Below are positions 17,301 through 24,606 of a stretch of 64,000 nt of DNA, one piece after another. The stretch covers positions 61,496 through 125,495 of the forward strand of contig VGXS01000007.1 in NCBI GenBank assembly GCA_016873225.1, written 5' to 3'. Under the pieces are notes generated by a model. The model saw only the letters and a list, made by a program, of their open reading frames with translations. It was not told the DNA's origin and did not search any database. Source of the DNA: Planctomycetota bacterium (GTDB lineage Bacteria > Planctomycetota > Planctomycetia > Gemmatales > Gemmataceae). Made by a program: the position numbers and the translations under genes. Position 1 is the stretch's first letter; each line of letters begins with the position of its first letter.

Positions 17301-18278
17301 TCAGGCCGCCCTGCGGGCCGTGCCGGCCGAAACTGCCTTGCAAGCCACCGCCGCGTGCAAAAGTGGCAGCAGGATCTCATGGTGGCCGGTGAGTTCCAGG
17401 CCCACCGAGGCCGGCCGGCTCATCACATTCGTGAAGGTCCTGTACTTGGATTCCTTGTCGAGGTTCACCGCGACAAGCCCGGCGAGGTCGTGCCCGAAGT
17501 TGCGGGCCACGCTCACCGCCTTGAGGAAGACCTCGGGCAGCACGACGGCGCTGCCGAGGTTGAGCCAGACTCCCCCGGACAGGCCGCACACCACGGCGCA
17601 TAGCCGGCGGAAATCGGTGAGTGTCGCCTCGCCAAGCGCCGCACCCGAGACCTGCGGATGCATGTGAACCACATCGGTTCCCATGGCCACATGAACGGTG
17701 CATGAGATGCCGGCGTCGCGCGCGGCGAGCACGAGGCTGGCCTCGGGGTGCGCCAGGGCGCCGCGGTCTCGGGCCTCGGCCAGCAGGTCTCCCAGGGCCA
17801 GGCCGAACCCCTCCGTGGCGCCTCGGCGGGCCGCCAGCGCCATGGCGTCGGCGGTCTCACGCGCCATGCCGAAGTTGCCGGCATTGAGCACCGCGCCCAC
17901 ATCCTCGCTGGTCTTTCCGACGGCGGCGAGTTCGTAGTCGTGGATCGCCACCGAGCCGTTCATGGCCACGGCGGTCACGACGCCTTGCCTGATCCAGTCG
18001 ATGAGGTAGGGCGCGCAACCGGTCTTGATGACATGGCCGCCCAGGGCCGCCACCACGGTTTTCCCCTCGTCGCGGGCCCGGCACAACTCGTCGCGGACCC
18101 GCAGCAGGGTCTTGCCCGCCAGTTGCGAGGGAAGCGAGGCGATGAAGTCGGCGATGGAGGCGTCGGCTCCCACCGGCCGGCCCAATTCCTCCGCGAACAC
18201 CTTCGACGGCCGGCCGGACAGCGGGTAGGTTCGCAGGCCGTCCAGGTCCATCGGCTTGGGTATCCGGTCCCTCTTCAT
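17301..18278 (-). CDS. Conserved protein of unknown function translationally coupled to lpxK
   Basis: A 325-aa protein started at MKRDRIPKPMDLDGL. The ATG overlaps the lpxK stop (ATGA), which argues for this start over the ORF-track one 117 codons upstream. Distinct motifs suggest an enzyme: VVAALGGHVIKTGCAPYLID near 75, VAMNGSVAIHDYELAAVG near 105, NFGMARETADAMALAA near 135, and VHVAMGTDVVHMHP near 205. The GGH...TG and NG...HD patterns and the overall length recall deoxyhypusine-synthase-like NAD-binding folds, but the similarity is loose and is not claimed as function. No signal peptide or membrane helix is seen. Its place between lpxK and hldE implies a role linked to lipid A or heptose metabolism. 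Confidence 0.7.
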   Translation of the reverse strand: MKRDRIPKPMDLDGLRTYPLSGRPSKVFAEELGRPVGADASIADFIASLPSQLAGKTLLRVRDELCRARDEGKTVVAALGGHVIKTGCAPYLIDWIRQGVVTAVAMNGSVAIHDYELAAVGKTSEDVGAVLNAGNFGMARETADAMALAARRGATEGFGLALGDLLAEARDRGALAHPEASLVLAARDAGISCTVHVAMGTDVVHMHPQVSGAALGEATLTDFRRLCAVVCGLSGGVWLNLGSAVVLPEVFLKAVSVARNFGHDLAGLVAVNLDKESKYRTFTNVMSRPASVGLELTGHHEILLPLLHAAVACKAVSAGTARRAA

Positions 18279-19420
18279 GGCTCGGTCTCCCCGCCCTCTT
18301 CCCCGTCGCGGCATCGCTCGATCTCGTCCGCCCTTCGGGCCAGGGGGGCAATCAGCCTGGGAAGCGCCTGTTCCGGATCCGATATTTTCAGCGCGATGTC
18401 GAGGCGCCACAGCGGCTTTCCGGCGAGGTCGTCCAGCCGGACCTTCACCAGGTCCTTGTGCGTGCAGACGACGGCGGTTTCCCCGGGAAGGTCCGCGGCC
18501 CATTCCCGCAGCGAGCGGATGTCGTCGCGCGAGTAGGGATGATGGTCGGGGAACTCGCGCCACGCGATGACCCGCGCCCCGGCGGCCTCGAGCGTGGCCC
18601 GGAACGCCGCGGGACGCCCCAACCCGCAAAACGCCGCCACATCCCGCTCCTTGAGCCAGTCCGCCGGACGCGTCTCGCCCGATTCCCTCGTGATCGACGC
18701 GGGACGGTGGTTGGAAAGGAGCACGGGCTTGCCCGGCGCCAGCCTCCCGACCTTCCGCCTGAGTTCATCAAGCGACCGGCCGTCGGCCAGGTCGCAGCGC
18801 GTGAGCACCACGGCGTCGGCAAGCGCCAAAACCGACCGGGGTTCGCGAAGCAAACCCCGGGGCAGGAGGTGCCCGTGTCCCCACGGGCAAGTCGCGTCCA
18901 CCAAAACGATTTCAAGGTCTTTCTTGAGCCTGTGATGCTGGAACCCGTCGTCCAGAACCAGGATCGAGGCGCCCAGTTCGGAAATCGCCGTCAGTCCCAT
19001 CACGGCCCTGTCAGGCCCCTGGAGGTGTGGCACATCGGGGCACAGGTCGGCCAGGACGAGGGCCTCGTCGTTGGCGGCGCCATCCACCGAACCATACCCC
19101 CGCGACAGGATGGTCACCATGAGGCCCTCCTCGCGGAGGAGCCTGGCAACCCAAGCCACCATGGGCGTCTTGCCGGTGCCGCCCGCCGTGAGGTTGCCGA
19201 TGCTGACCACGGGAACCGGTAGCTGGAAGGGGCGTTTCAGGCCGAATTGGTAGGAAAACCGGTGCCAGCGGCAGCCGATGCCATAGGCGAGGCTCGCGGC
19301 CCACAATGCCCAGCGCTTGAGGCTGGCGACGGGGCCCTTGGCGGCTCCTGAGAGCACATCCTCCCAACGGTCGATGCCGGGAAGGGCGCTGGCGGCCAAG
19401 GTGACGGACGCGGGGCCCAC
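18275..19420 (-). CDS. lpxK: Tetraacyldisaccharide 4'-kinase (lipid A pathway)
   Basis: A 381-aa protein, length somewhat above E. coli LpxK (328 aa) because of an N-terminal extension. The P-loop is inside PVVSIGNLTAGGTGKTPMV near residue 75. It is followed by TILSRGYGS, ASILVLDDGFQHHRLKKDLEIVLVDA and GHLLPRGLLREP, all signature blocks of LpxK. The enzyme phosphorylates the 4' position of the lipid A disaccharide at the inner membrane. The start codon is GTG at 19420; an internal start nearer SLKRWALW is possible. It is the first gene of a coupled minus-strand LPS block. The presence of lpxK and hldE indicates an outer membrane with lipid A and heptose core. Confidence 0.92.
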   Translation of the reverse strand: MGPASVTLAASALPGIDRWEDVLSGAAKGPVASLKRWALWAASLAYGIGCRWHRFSYQFGLKRPFQLPVPVVSIGNLTAGGTGKTPMVAWVARLLREEGLMVTILSRGYGSVDGAANDEALVLADLCPDVPHLQGPDRAVMGLTAISELGASILVLDDGFQHHRLKKDLEIVLVDATCPWGHGHLLPRGLLREPRSVLALADAVVLTRCDLADGRSLDELRRKVGRLAPGKPVLLSNHRPASITRESGETRPADWLKERDVAAFCGLGRPAAFRATLEAAGARVIAWREFPDHHPYSRDDIRSLREWAADLPGETAVVCTHKDLVKVRLDDLAGKPLWRLDIALKISDPEQALPRLIAPLARRADEIERCRDGEEGGETEP

Positions 19421-19634
19421 GGGATCCTTCCCACGAATGCCACGACGGGACCCCCAGCCTCCCTGCTGTCACAGACCCCGGTGTGGCCCGGTTATATTCC
19501 GGCCCGGCGCGCGGAATCAACTGCCGTTGCCGGCCGACGCATTTGCAACGCCACCGGCGAGGGATAAAATCAAGGCTCGAGGGGCGTTCGAATGGCTGGA
19601 TGCCCCTTATTCCACGCATTCTGGAGGATTATTC

Positions 19635-20063
19635 GTGTTCCAGCTTCCCCGAGCGGCCGCCCTCTCCCTGGCGATCGCCGCCTTTGTTTTCCTTGCCGGC
19701 GTTTCCGAGGTCCATGGCCAAAAGAGCACCGACAAGCTGACCGACAAGGCCAAGAAGACCCAGGACGCCCTCAAGTCGAAGGTTTCCGTCGAGTTCAGCG
19801 ACACCATCCTCAAGGAAGCCGTCGTCGAACTGAAGGAGCAGGTCAAGGGCGTGTTCATCCAACTCGACACCAAGGGTGGCGTCAGCCAGAACGGCAAGCT
19901 CAGCTACACCGGCAAGGATGTCACGCTTGCCGAGGCCCTCGACGGCATGTTCCAGAAGAACGGCCTCGGATATGTGATCATCAGCAACAAGAAGGACGCC
20001 TACGACGGCGCCATCCTCGTCAAGCAGGGCAAGGAACGCGGAACGGTCATCTCCACCCGCTAG
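19635..20063 (+). CDS. Secreted protein with STN/secretin-N-like domain
   Basis: A 142-aa protein. The ORF track begins it at 19317, but a GGAGG eight bases before GTG 19635 and a signal peptide immediately after (RAAALSLAIAAFVFLAG, cut near VHGQ) favour the later start. The mature part reads VSVEFSDTILKEAVVELKEQ, then LSYTGKDVTLAEALDGMFQK and LGYVIISNKKD. This is the alternating pattern of STN domains found at the N-terminus of secretins and TonB receptors. Here the domain stands alone, as is common in planctomycetes. It is probably periplasmic. It is separated from aat by a strong hairpin. Confidence 0.7.
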   Translation: MFQLPRAAALSLAIAAFVFLAGVSEVHGQKSTDKLTDKAKKTQDALKSKVSVEFSDTILKEAVVELKEQVKGVFIQLDTKGGVSQNGKLSYTGKDVTLAEALDGMFQKNGLGYVIISNKKDAYDGAILVKQGKERGTVISTR

Positions 20064-20074
20064 GCATTGGCCCC

Positions 20075-20101
20075 GGTTCCGCCCCTTCCCGGGGCGGAAC
20101 C
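20075..20101 (+). promoter_or_regulatory. Perfect 11-bp hairpin immediately before the aat start
   Basis: GGTTCCGCCCC and GGGGCGGAACC pair perfectly around a TTCCC loop. There is no T-run after it, and the aat ATG follows six bases later, so it is not an ordinary rho-independent terminator. The right arm occupies the place where the aat ribosome-binding site should be, so folding would hide it. It may serve as a translational control element or a weak transcription barrier between the STN gene and aat. Confidence 0.5.
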
Positions 20102-20107
20102 ACAATC

Positions 20108-20740
20108 ATGCCCGCTTTTCCCGACCCTTCCTCCGGCCCCGCCCATGAACCGCTGGCCTTCGGCGGCGACCTTTCCGTGGCGACCCTCCTAAGGGCCTAC
20201 CGAACCGGCATCTTTCCCTGGTTCAATCCCGGCGAGACCATCCAGTGGTGGTCGCCCGATCCCCGCGCCGTGTTCATCGTCGAAGACTTCCATGTGCCCC
20301 GTCGTCTGGCGCGCACGATGCGCTCGGGCGCCTTTTCCTTCACCATCGACGCGGCCTTCACGCGGGTGATGGAGGGATGCTCGCATCGGGAGGAAGGATC
20401 CTGGATCGGCCCGGAGGTGATCCGCGCCTACACCGAACTGCACAAGGCCGGGCACGCCCACAGCGTGGAAGCATGGCGGGACGGGGAACTGGTCGGCGGG
20501 CTATACGGTGTTCAAACCGGCGCGATCTTCGCCGGCGAAAGCATGTTTTCAACGGTTTCCGACGCGAGCAAGGCGGCCCTGGCCTTCCTGATGGGCCGGT
20601 TGCGCGAATCCGGATTCGTGATCCTCGACGCCCAAATCCTCAACAGCCACACGGAGTCACTCGGCGCCATCAATGTGCCCCGGGCCCTGTTCCTAAAACT
20701 GTTGGAAGGGGTGAGGGACAGGCAGGTCTCCTTTCCGTGA
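20108..20740 (+). CDS. aat: Leucyl/phenylalanyl-tRNA--protein transferase
   Basis: A 210-aa protein of the Aat family, which transfers Leu or Phe from tRNA to N-terminal Arg or Lys of proteins, generating N-degrons read by ClpS. Signature blocks are LAFGGDLSVATLLRAYRTGIFPW, IQWWSPDPRAVF, EEGSWIGPEVIRAYTELHKAGHAHSVEAW, GGLYGVQTGAIFAGESMFS and ILDAQILNSHTESLGA. These are all placed as in E. coli Aat (234 aa). The start at ATG 20108 follows the strong hairpin listed above. With bpt at 3.1 kb, the organism encodes both classes of bacterial secondary N-degron transferase. It converges with the sulfatase, with 12 bp between the stops. Confidence 0.95.
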   Translation: MPAFPDPSSGPAHEPLAFGGDLSVATLLRAYRTGIFPWFNPGETIQWWSPDPRAVFIVEDFHVPRRLARTMRSGAFSFTIDAAFTRVMEGCSHREEGSWIGPEVIRAYTELHKAGHAHSVEAWRDGELVGGLYGVQTGAIFAGESMFSTVSDASKAALAFLMGRLRESGFVILDAQILNSHTESLGAINVPRALFLKLLEGVRDRQVSFP

Positions 20741-20752
20741 GGAGCAACCGCT

Positions 20753-22171
20753 TCACTGCGCCATGCCCGCCGGCCGGTTTCCCGCTCCCTTTCGTCCCGC
20801 CAGGCTGTCGCCAAGCTCGGCGCGCATGCGCTCGGCAAACGCCTGGAGACGGGCCACGATGGCGGGATTGGCATCGGCCACATCACGGGATTCGCCAAGG
20901 TCGTTTTCAAGGTCGTAAAGCTCGGGCTTGGCGATCTTCTTCTGGCTGTAGCGGGCGGGAACGCCGCCGGTGCCGCCCGGCCCGCCATCTAGCGTGCGGA
21001 AGGCGTGCGGAAGCGCCAGCTTCCAACGGCCGTCACCGGTGACAACGGCCTGAAGCTGGTTGTTTTCATAGTAGTAAGCATATCCGTCATGGGGGTTGAT
21101 GGCCCCCGGGGCGCCCGAAAGCAGCGGGCCGATGTCCCTGCCGTCGATCGCGCCGGCCGGAACCTTCGCCCCCGTCCACGCGGCGATGGTCGGCAGCAGG
21201 TCGATCGTCATCGCCATGGCGTTCGAGCGGGTTCCCGCGGGCAGCTTCCCCGGCCACTTCATGAGGCACGGAACGCGCACGCCTCCCTCCCATGTCGTGC
21301 CCTTGCCTTCCCGCAGGGGGCCCGCCGAGCCGGCATGGTTTCCGTAGCTCAGCCATGGGCCGTTGTCGGATGTGAAGATCACGATGGTGTCCCGGGCCCG
21401 TCCGTCGCCTTCGAGGGCGTCGAGGATCCTTCCCGTCGAGGCGTCGATTTCCTCGATGACATCCGCGAAAACTCCCTTGCCTGACTTGCCTGAAAAATCC
21501 TTGCCGGCGAAAAGCGGCACATGCGGCATCGAGTGGGCCAGGTAAAGGAAGAACGGCTTGCCCCGGCTGTCGCCGATGAAGCGGACGGCCTCCTCCGTGT
21601 AGCGCGCCGTGAGGGTGGCCTGGGTTTCGGGGGTGACGGCGGGGTCGATGATTTTCAGGTCACGGATGAGCGGCAGGGAAGGATAGGCGCCTTTTTTGGC
21701 CTCGGGATGAAACGGCCACATGTCGTTGGAGTAGGGAAGTCCGAAATAGCGGTCGAACCCATGGTTGGCCGGCAGGAACCCGGGGTGATGACCAAGATGC
21801 CACTTGCCGAAGCACGCCGTGGCGTACCCCCTGTCGCGGAGCGTTTCCGCCAGCGTGGTTTCCTGCGCGGATATGCCGATCTTGGCGCCGGGCCCAAGCG
21901 CGCCATGGATGCCGACGCGGTTGGGGTAGCACCCGGTGAGCAGGGCGGCGCGCGAGGCGGAACAAACCGGCTGGGCCACATGGAAATTCGTGAAGGCCCT
22001 CCCCTGGGAGGCCAGCTTGTCGAGGTGGGGCGTGCGAACGCCCTTGGCCCCGAAGGCGCCGATGTCGGCGTACCCGAGGTCGTCGCAGAAGATCAGGACC
22101 ACCGAGGGGCGATCGGAAGCCATCACGCATGAAACGGTCAGCAGCCAGGCGAGCATCGTATTTCCCATCAA
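20753..22171 (-). CDS. Type I sulfatase (formylglycine-dependent)
   Basis: A 472-aa secreted protein: a hydrophobic start MLAWLLTVSCVMAS, then VVLIFCDDLGYADIGAFG with the first metal-binding Asp pair. Cys70 lies in VCSASRAALLTG, the C-x-A-x-R motif that is oxidised to formylglycine. Other sulfatase signatures are FGKWHLGHHPGF, VIFTSDNGPW and GGVRVPCLMKWPG. Such enzymes desulfate polysaccharides or glycolipids, and planctomycetes carry many. Activity would need an FGE-type maturase, not found in this window. It converges with aat and diverges from the secreted protein gene at 22322 across 150 bp. Substrate unknown; desulfation of algal or host polysaccharide is only a guess. Confidence 0.93.
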   Translation of the reverse strand: MMGNTMLAWLLTVSCVMASDRPSVVLIFCDDLGYADIGAFGAKGVRTPHLDKLASQGRAFTNFHVAQPVCSASRAALLTGCYPNRVGIHGALGPGAKIGISAQETTLAETLRDRGYATACFGKWHLGHHPGFLPANHGFDRYFGLPYSNDMWPFHPEAKKGAYPSLPLIRDLKIIDPAVTPETQATLTARYTEEAVRFIGDSRGKPFFLYLAHSMPHVPLFAGKDFSGKSGKGVFADVIEEIDASTGRILDALEGDGRARDTIVIFTSDNGPWLSYGNHAGSAGPLREGKGTTWEGGVRVPCLMKWPGKLPAGTRSNAMAMTIDLLPTIAAWTGAKVPAGAIDGRDIGPLLSGAPGAINPHDGYAYYYENNQLQAVVTGDGRWKLALPHAFRTLDGGPGGTGGVPARYSQKKIAKPELYDLENDLGESRDVADANPAIVARLQAFAERMRAELGDSLAGRKGAGNRPAGMAQ

Positions 22172-22321
22172 TTCATGAGGATTCCTTCAGGATATGGTTT
22201 CCTGACAATGAAGGCTCCGATGGGCCGCCAGGCCATTGACAAACAACTCCGCTTCGCCAAGTCTTGATGGACACGCCGGCGGTTCCGGCGCCCCCCAAGC
22301 ACCCCATTCCCGGAGTCTTCG

Positions 22322-23413
22322 ATGTTGCGCGACTGGTTGAGGAACATGATGTTTGCCGGCGCCTTGGCCGGCGCCGTTTCCATGGCGGGCGCCTTGCGCG
22401 CCGGCCCGCTCACCGACAGCCTCAAGTCTGGCGAGGTGAAGCTTCAGTCGACCGGCCCGATCACCTTCGGCCCCGAGGGCGTGCTGTTCGTGGGCGATCC
22501 CAAGGCCGCGGCGGTCTACGCCATCGGCACCGGCGACGCCGCCGCCTCCAAGGCGGCTCCGGTGAACATCGAGAACCTCGGCGGCAAGCTGGCCGCCCTC
22601 CTGGGAACCAAGGAAGCCGATGTCCAGGTCAACGACATCGCGGTGAATCCCGAATCGAACAAGGTGTACCTGTCGGTTTCCCGCGGCAAGGGTCCCGGCG
22701 CCATCCCGGTGATCCTGTCCGTCGGGACCGGCGGCGAACTCAAGGAAGTGGCGCTCGCCTCGGTGCCCCATGCCAAGGCCGAGTTGAGCAAGCCGGTCGC
22801 CGAAGGCGCGAAGCGGATGGAGGCGATCACCGGCCTCAAGGTGGTGAAGGACAAGCTGTTCGTCGCCGGCCTTTCCAATGAGGAGTTCGCCTCAACGCTG
22901 AGGAAGATCGCGCTGCCGTTCGACGGCAAGACCGCCTCCGCGGGCATCCAGATCTACCATGGCGCCCATGGCAAGTATGAGACCGCCGCTCCCGTGCGCA
23001 CCTTCACCACGGTGGAAATCAACGGCAAGGAGGAGATCCTCGCCGCGTACACCTGCACGCCCCTTGTCCGCATTCCGGTCTCGGAACTCCAGGATGGCGC
23101 CAAGGTGAAGGGCAAGACGGTGGCGGAACTGGGGAACCGGAACCGGCCACTCGACATCCTTGTTTATTCCAAGGAAGGCAAGCCATTCGCGCTGATGGCC
23201 AACAGCGCCCGCGGCGTGATGAAGGTGGGCCTCGACAACATCGAGTCGGTTGACGCCATCTCCGCCCGGGTCGCCGACACGGCTGGGTTGAAATACGAGA
23301 CCTTGAAGCAGCATGTCGGCGTTGAGCACCTGGCGAAACTGGGCGACGCCCACGCCGTGATGCTGGTGCGCGGAACGGCCGGGGTCTCCCTCAAGACAAT
23401 CGAACTGCCCTGA
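22322..23413 (+). CDS. Secreted beta-propeller-like protein, first gene of a four-gene set
   Basis: A 363-aa protein with a signal peptide (MMFAGALAGAVSMAGALRA). The mature part alternates short strands: ITFGPEGVLFVGDPKAAAVYAI, VNDIAVNPESNKVYLSVSRG, ITGLKVVKDKLFVAGLSNEEF and NRPLDILVYSKEGKPFALMAN. This pattern fits a beta-propeller of the NHL/YVTN type, though no catalytic residues stand out. GGAG lies about eight bases before ATG 22322. A perfect TTGACA at 22236 could serve as -35 for this gene, but no good -10 follows. It is followed 2 bp later by another secreted protein and then by the PSCyt1/DUF1501 pair. It may be a periplasmic partner of that pair. Confidence 0.6.
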   Translation: MLRDWLRNMMFAGALAGAVSMAGALRAGPLTDSLKSGEVKLQSTGPITFGPEGVLFVGDPKAAAVYAIGTGDAAASKAAPVNIENLGGKLAALLGTKEADVQVNDIAVNPESNKVYLSVSRGKGPGAIPVILSVGTGGELKEVALASVPHAKAELSKPVAEGAKRMEAITGLKVVKDKLFVAGLSNEEFASTLRKIALPFDGKTASAGIQIYHGAHGKYETAAPVRTFTTVEINGKEEILAAYTCTPLVRIPVSELQDGAKVKGKTVAELGNRNRPLDILVYSKEGKPFALMANSARGVMKVGLDNIESVDAISARVADTAGLKYETLKQHVGVEHLAKLGDAHAVMLVRGTAGVSLKTIELP

Positions 23414-23415
23414 GC

Positions 23416-24516
23416 ATGGCCCGATTGTCAGCCAACACGGTCAGGATCGGCATTCCGGTCCTGGCCATTTTTCTTGGGGCCGCGCCGGCGCGTTCCCAGT
23501 CGCCTTCATTGGCATGGAAACCGGACGGTTCCGATCCGTCGGTTGGCAGGTTCGAGGCCCGCGGACTGCCCGAGGGTTCGCCGCCGCTGGCGCAGCCCGG
23601 GCGCTTCCTGACGGTGGGCGTTGAAGCCGGTCCCGGCCTGCTGGGCACCTGGGGTTCCGAGGGAAACACGGCATGGTTCAGGCCCCGTTTTCCCTTGGCG
23701 CCCGGTGTGCGCCACACCGTTCGCCTGGGGGGCGGCCTGTCGATCGAACTGGTCCACTCGCTGCCGGTGCCGGAAACCCCGGCCACGGTGGTTGTTTCGT
23801 CGCATCCATCCTCGCGCGAGATTCCGGAAAACATCCTGCGGTTTTATCTGGTGTTCAGCGCGCCGATGCGAACCGGCGAGGCTTACAAGCGCGTCACGCT
23901 GGTCCGTGACGATGGCCATATCGCGGAACTGCCGTTTTTGGAGCTTGATGAGGAATTGTGGGATCCCACGGGAACCCGCCTGACGCTGCTGATTGATCCG
24001 GGGCGCATCAAGAGGGGCGTCAAGCCGCTTGTGGACATCGGCCCCGTCTTCGAATCCGGCCGCCGTTACACGCTCAAGGTCGATGCCGCATGGCCGGACG
24101 CCAACGGCAAGCCATTGTCCAAGGCCCACCAGCGTGAATACCAGGTGGTGCCGCCCGTGCGCCGGCGGATCGACCCCGGCGATTGGGTGCCAAGCCCGCC
24201 GATGTCGGCGGCGCAGCCTGTGGAAATCCGCTTTCCCCGGCCACTCGACAAGGCCTTGGCCGAGCGATTGATCCGCGTGTCGGACGATGAAAACCGGCCC
24301 TTGGCCGGAAAAGCGGAAATGCTGGCGGGAGAAACCGTCCTGCGATTCACCCCCCGCGCCCCTTGGCAGCCCGGCCGGTATCATCTGGCGGCGGAACTCG
24401 CGCTGGAAGATCCGGCTGGAAACCGGCAGGACAGGTTGTTCGATTCCCCGGAAGACGAGGAACCGGGGCCGGCGAAGACGCGCTGTGGGCCGTCGTTTCG
24501 CGTGGGAAGCCGTTGA
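23416..24516 (+). CDS. Secreted protein with Ig-like (SbsA-type) strands
   Basis: A 366-aa protein starting 2 bp after the previous stop, so clearly coupled. Signal peptide IGIPVLAIFLGAAPARS. The mature sequence has paired Ig-like patterns: ENILRFYLVFSAPMRTGEAY with DGHIAELPFLELDEELWDP and LTLLIDPGRIKRG, then a second set VEIRFPRPLDKALAERLIRV with ETVLRFTPRAPWQPGRYHL. These resemble Big_5/SbsA Ig-like folds, which start with phrases like L-x-F-S-x-P-M. It is probably a structural or binding protein of the envelope. The PSCyt1 gene begins 90 bp downstream on the same strand. Confidence 0.6.
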   Translation: MARLSANTVRIGIPVLAIFLGAAPARSQSPSLAWKPDGSDPSVGRFEARGLPEGSPPLAQPGRFLTVGVEAGPGLLGTWGSEGNTAWFRPRFPLAPGVRHTVRLGGGLSIELVHSLPVPETPATVVVSSHPSSREIPENILRFYLVFSAPMRTGEAYKRVTLVRDDGHIAELPFLELDEELWDPTGTRLTLLIDPGRIKRGVKPLVDIGPVFESGRRYTLKVDAAWPDANGKPLSKAHQREYQVVPPVRRRIDPGDWVPSPPMSAAQPVEIRFPRPLDKALAERLIRVSDDENRPLAGKAEMLAGETVLRFTPRAPWQPGRYHLAAELALEDPAGNRQDRLFDSPEDEEPGPAKTRCGPSFRVGSR

Positions 24517-24606
24517 TATCTTTCGCAATATCCTTGACTCCGGGGCTTTGGTAAGGCACAAAGAAATGACCTCCCCGCCTCGAATCCCAGCGAATTGATT
24601 GGAACA

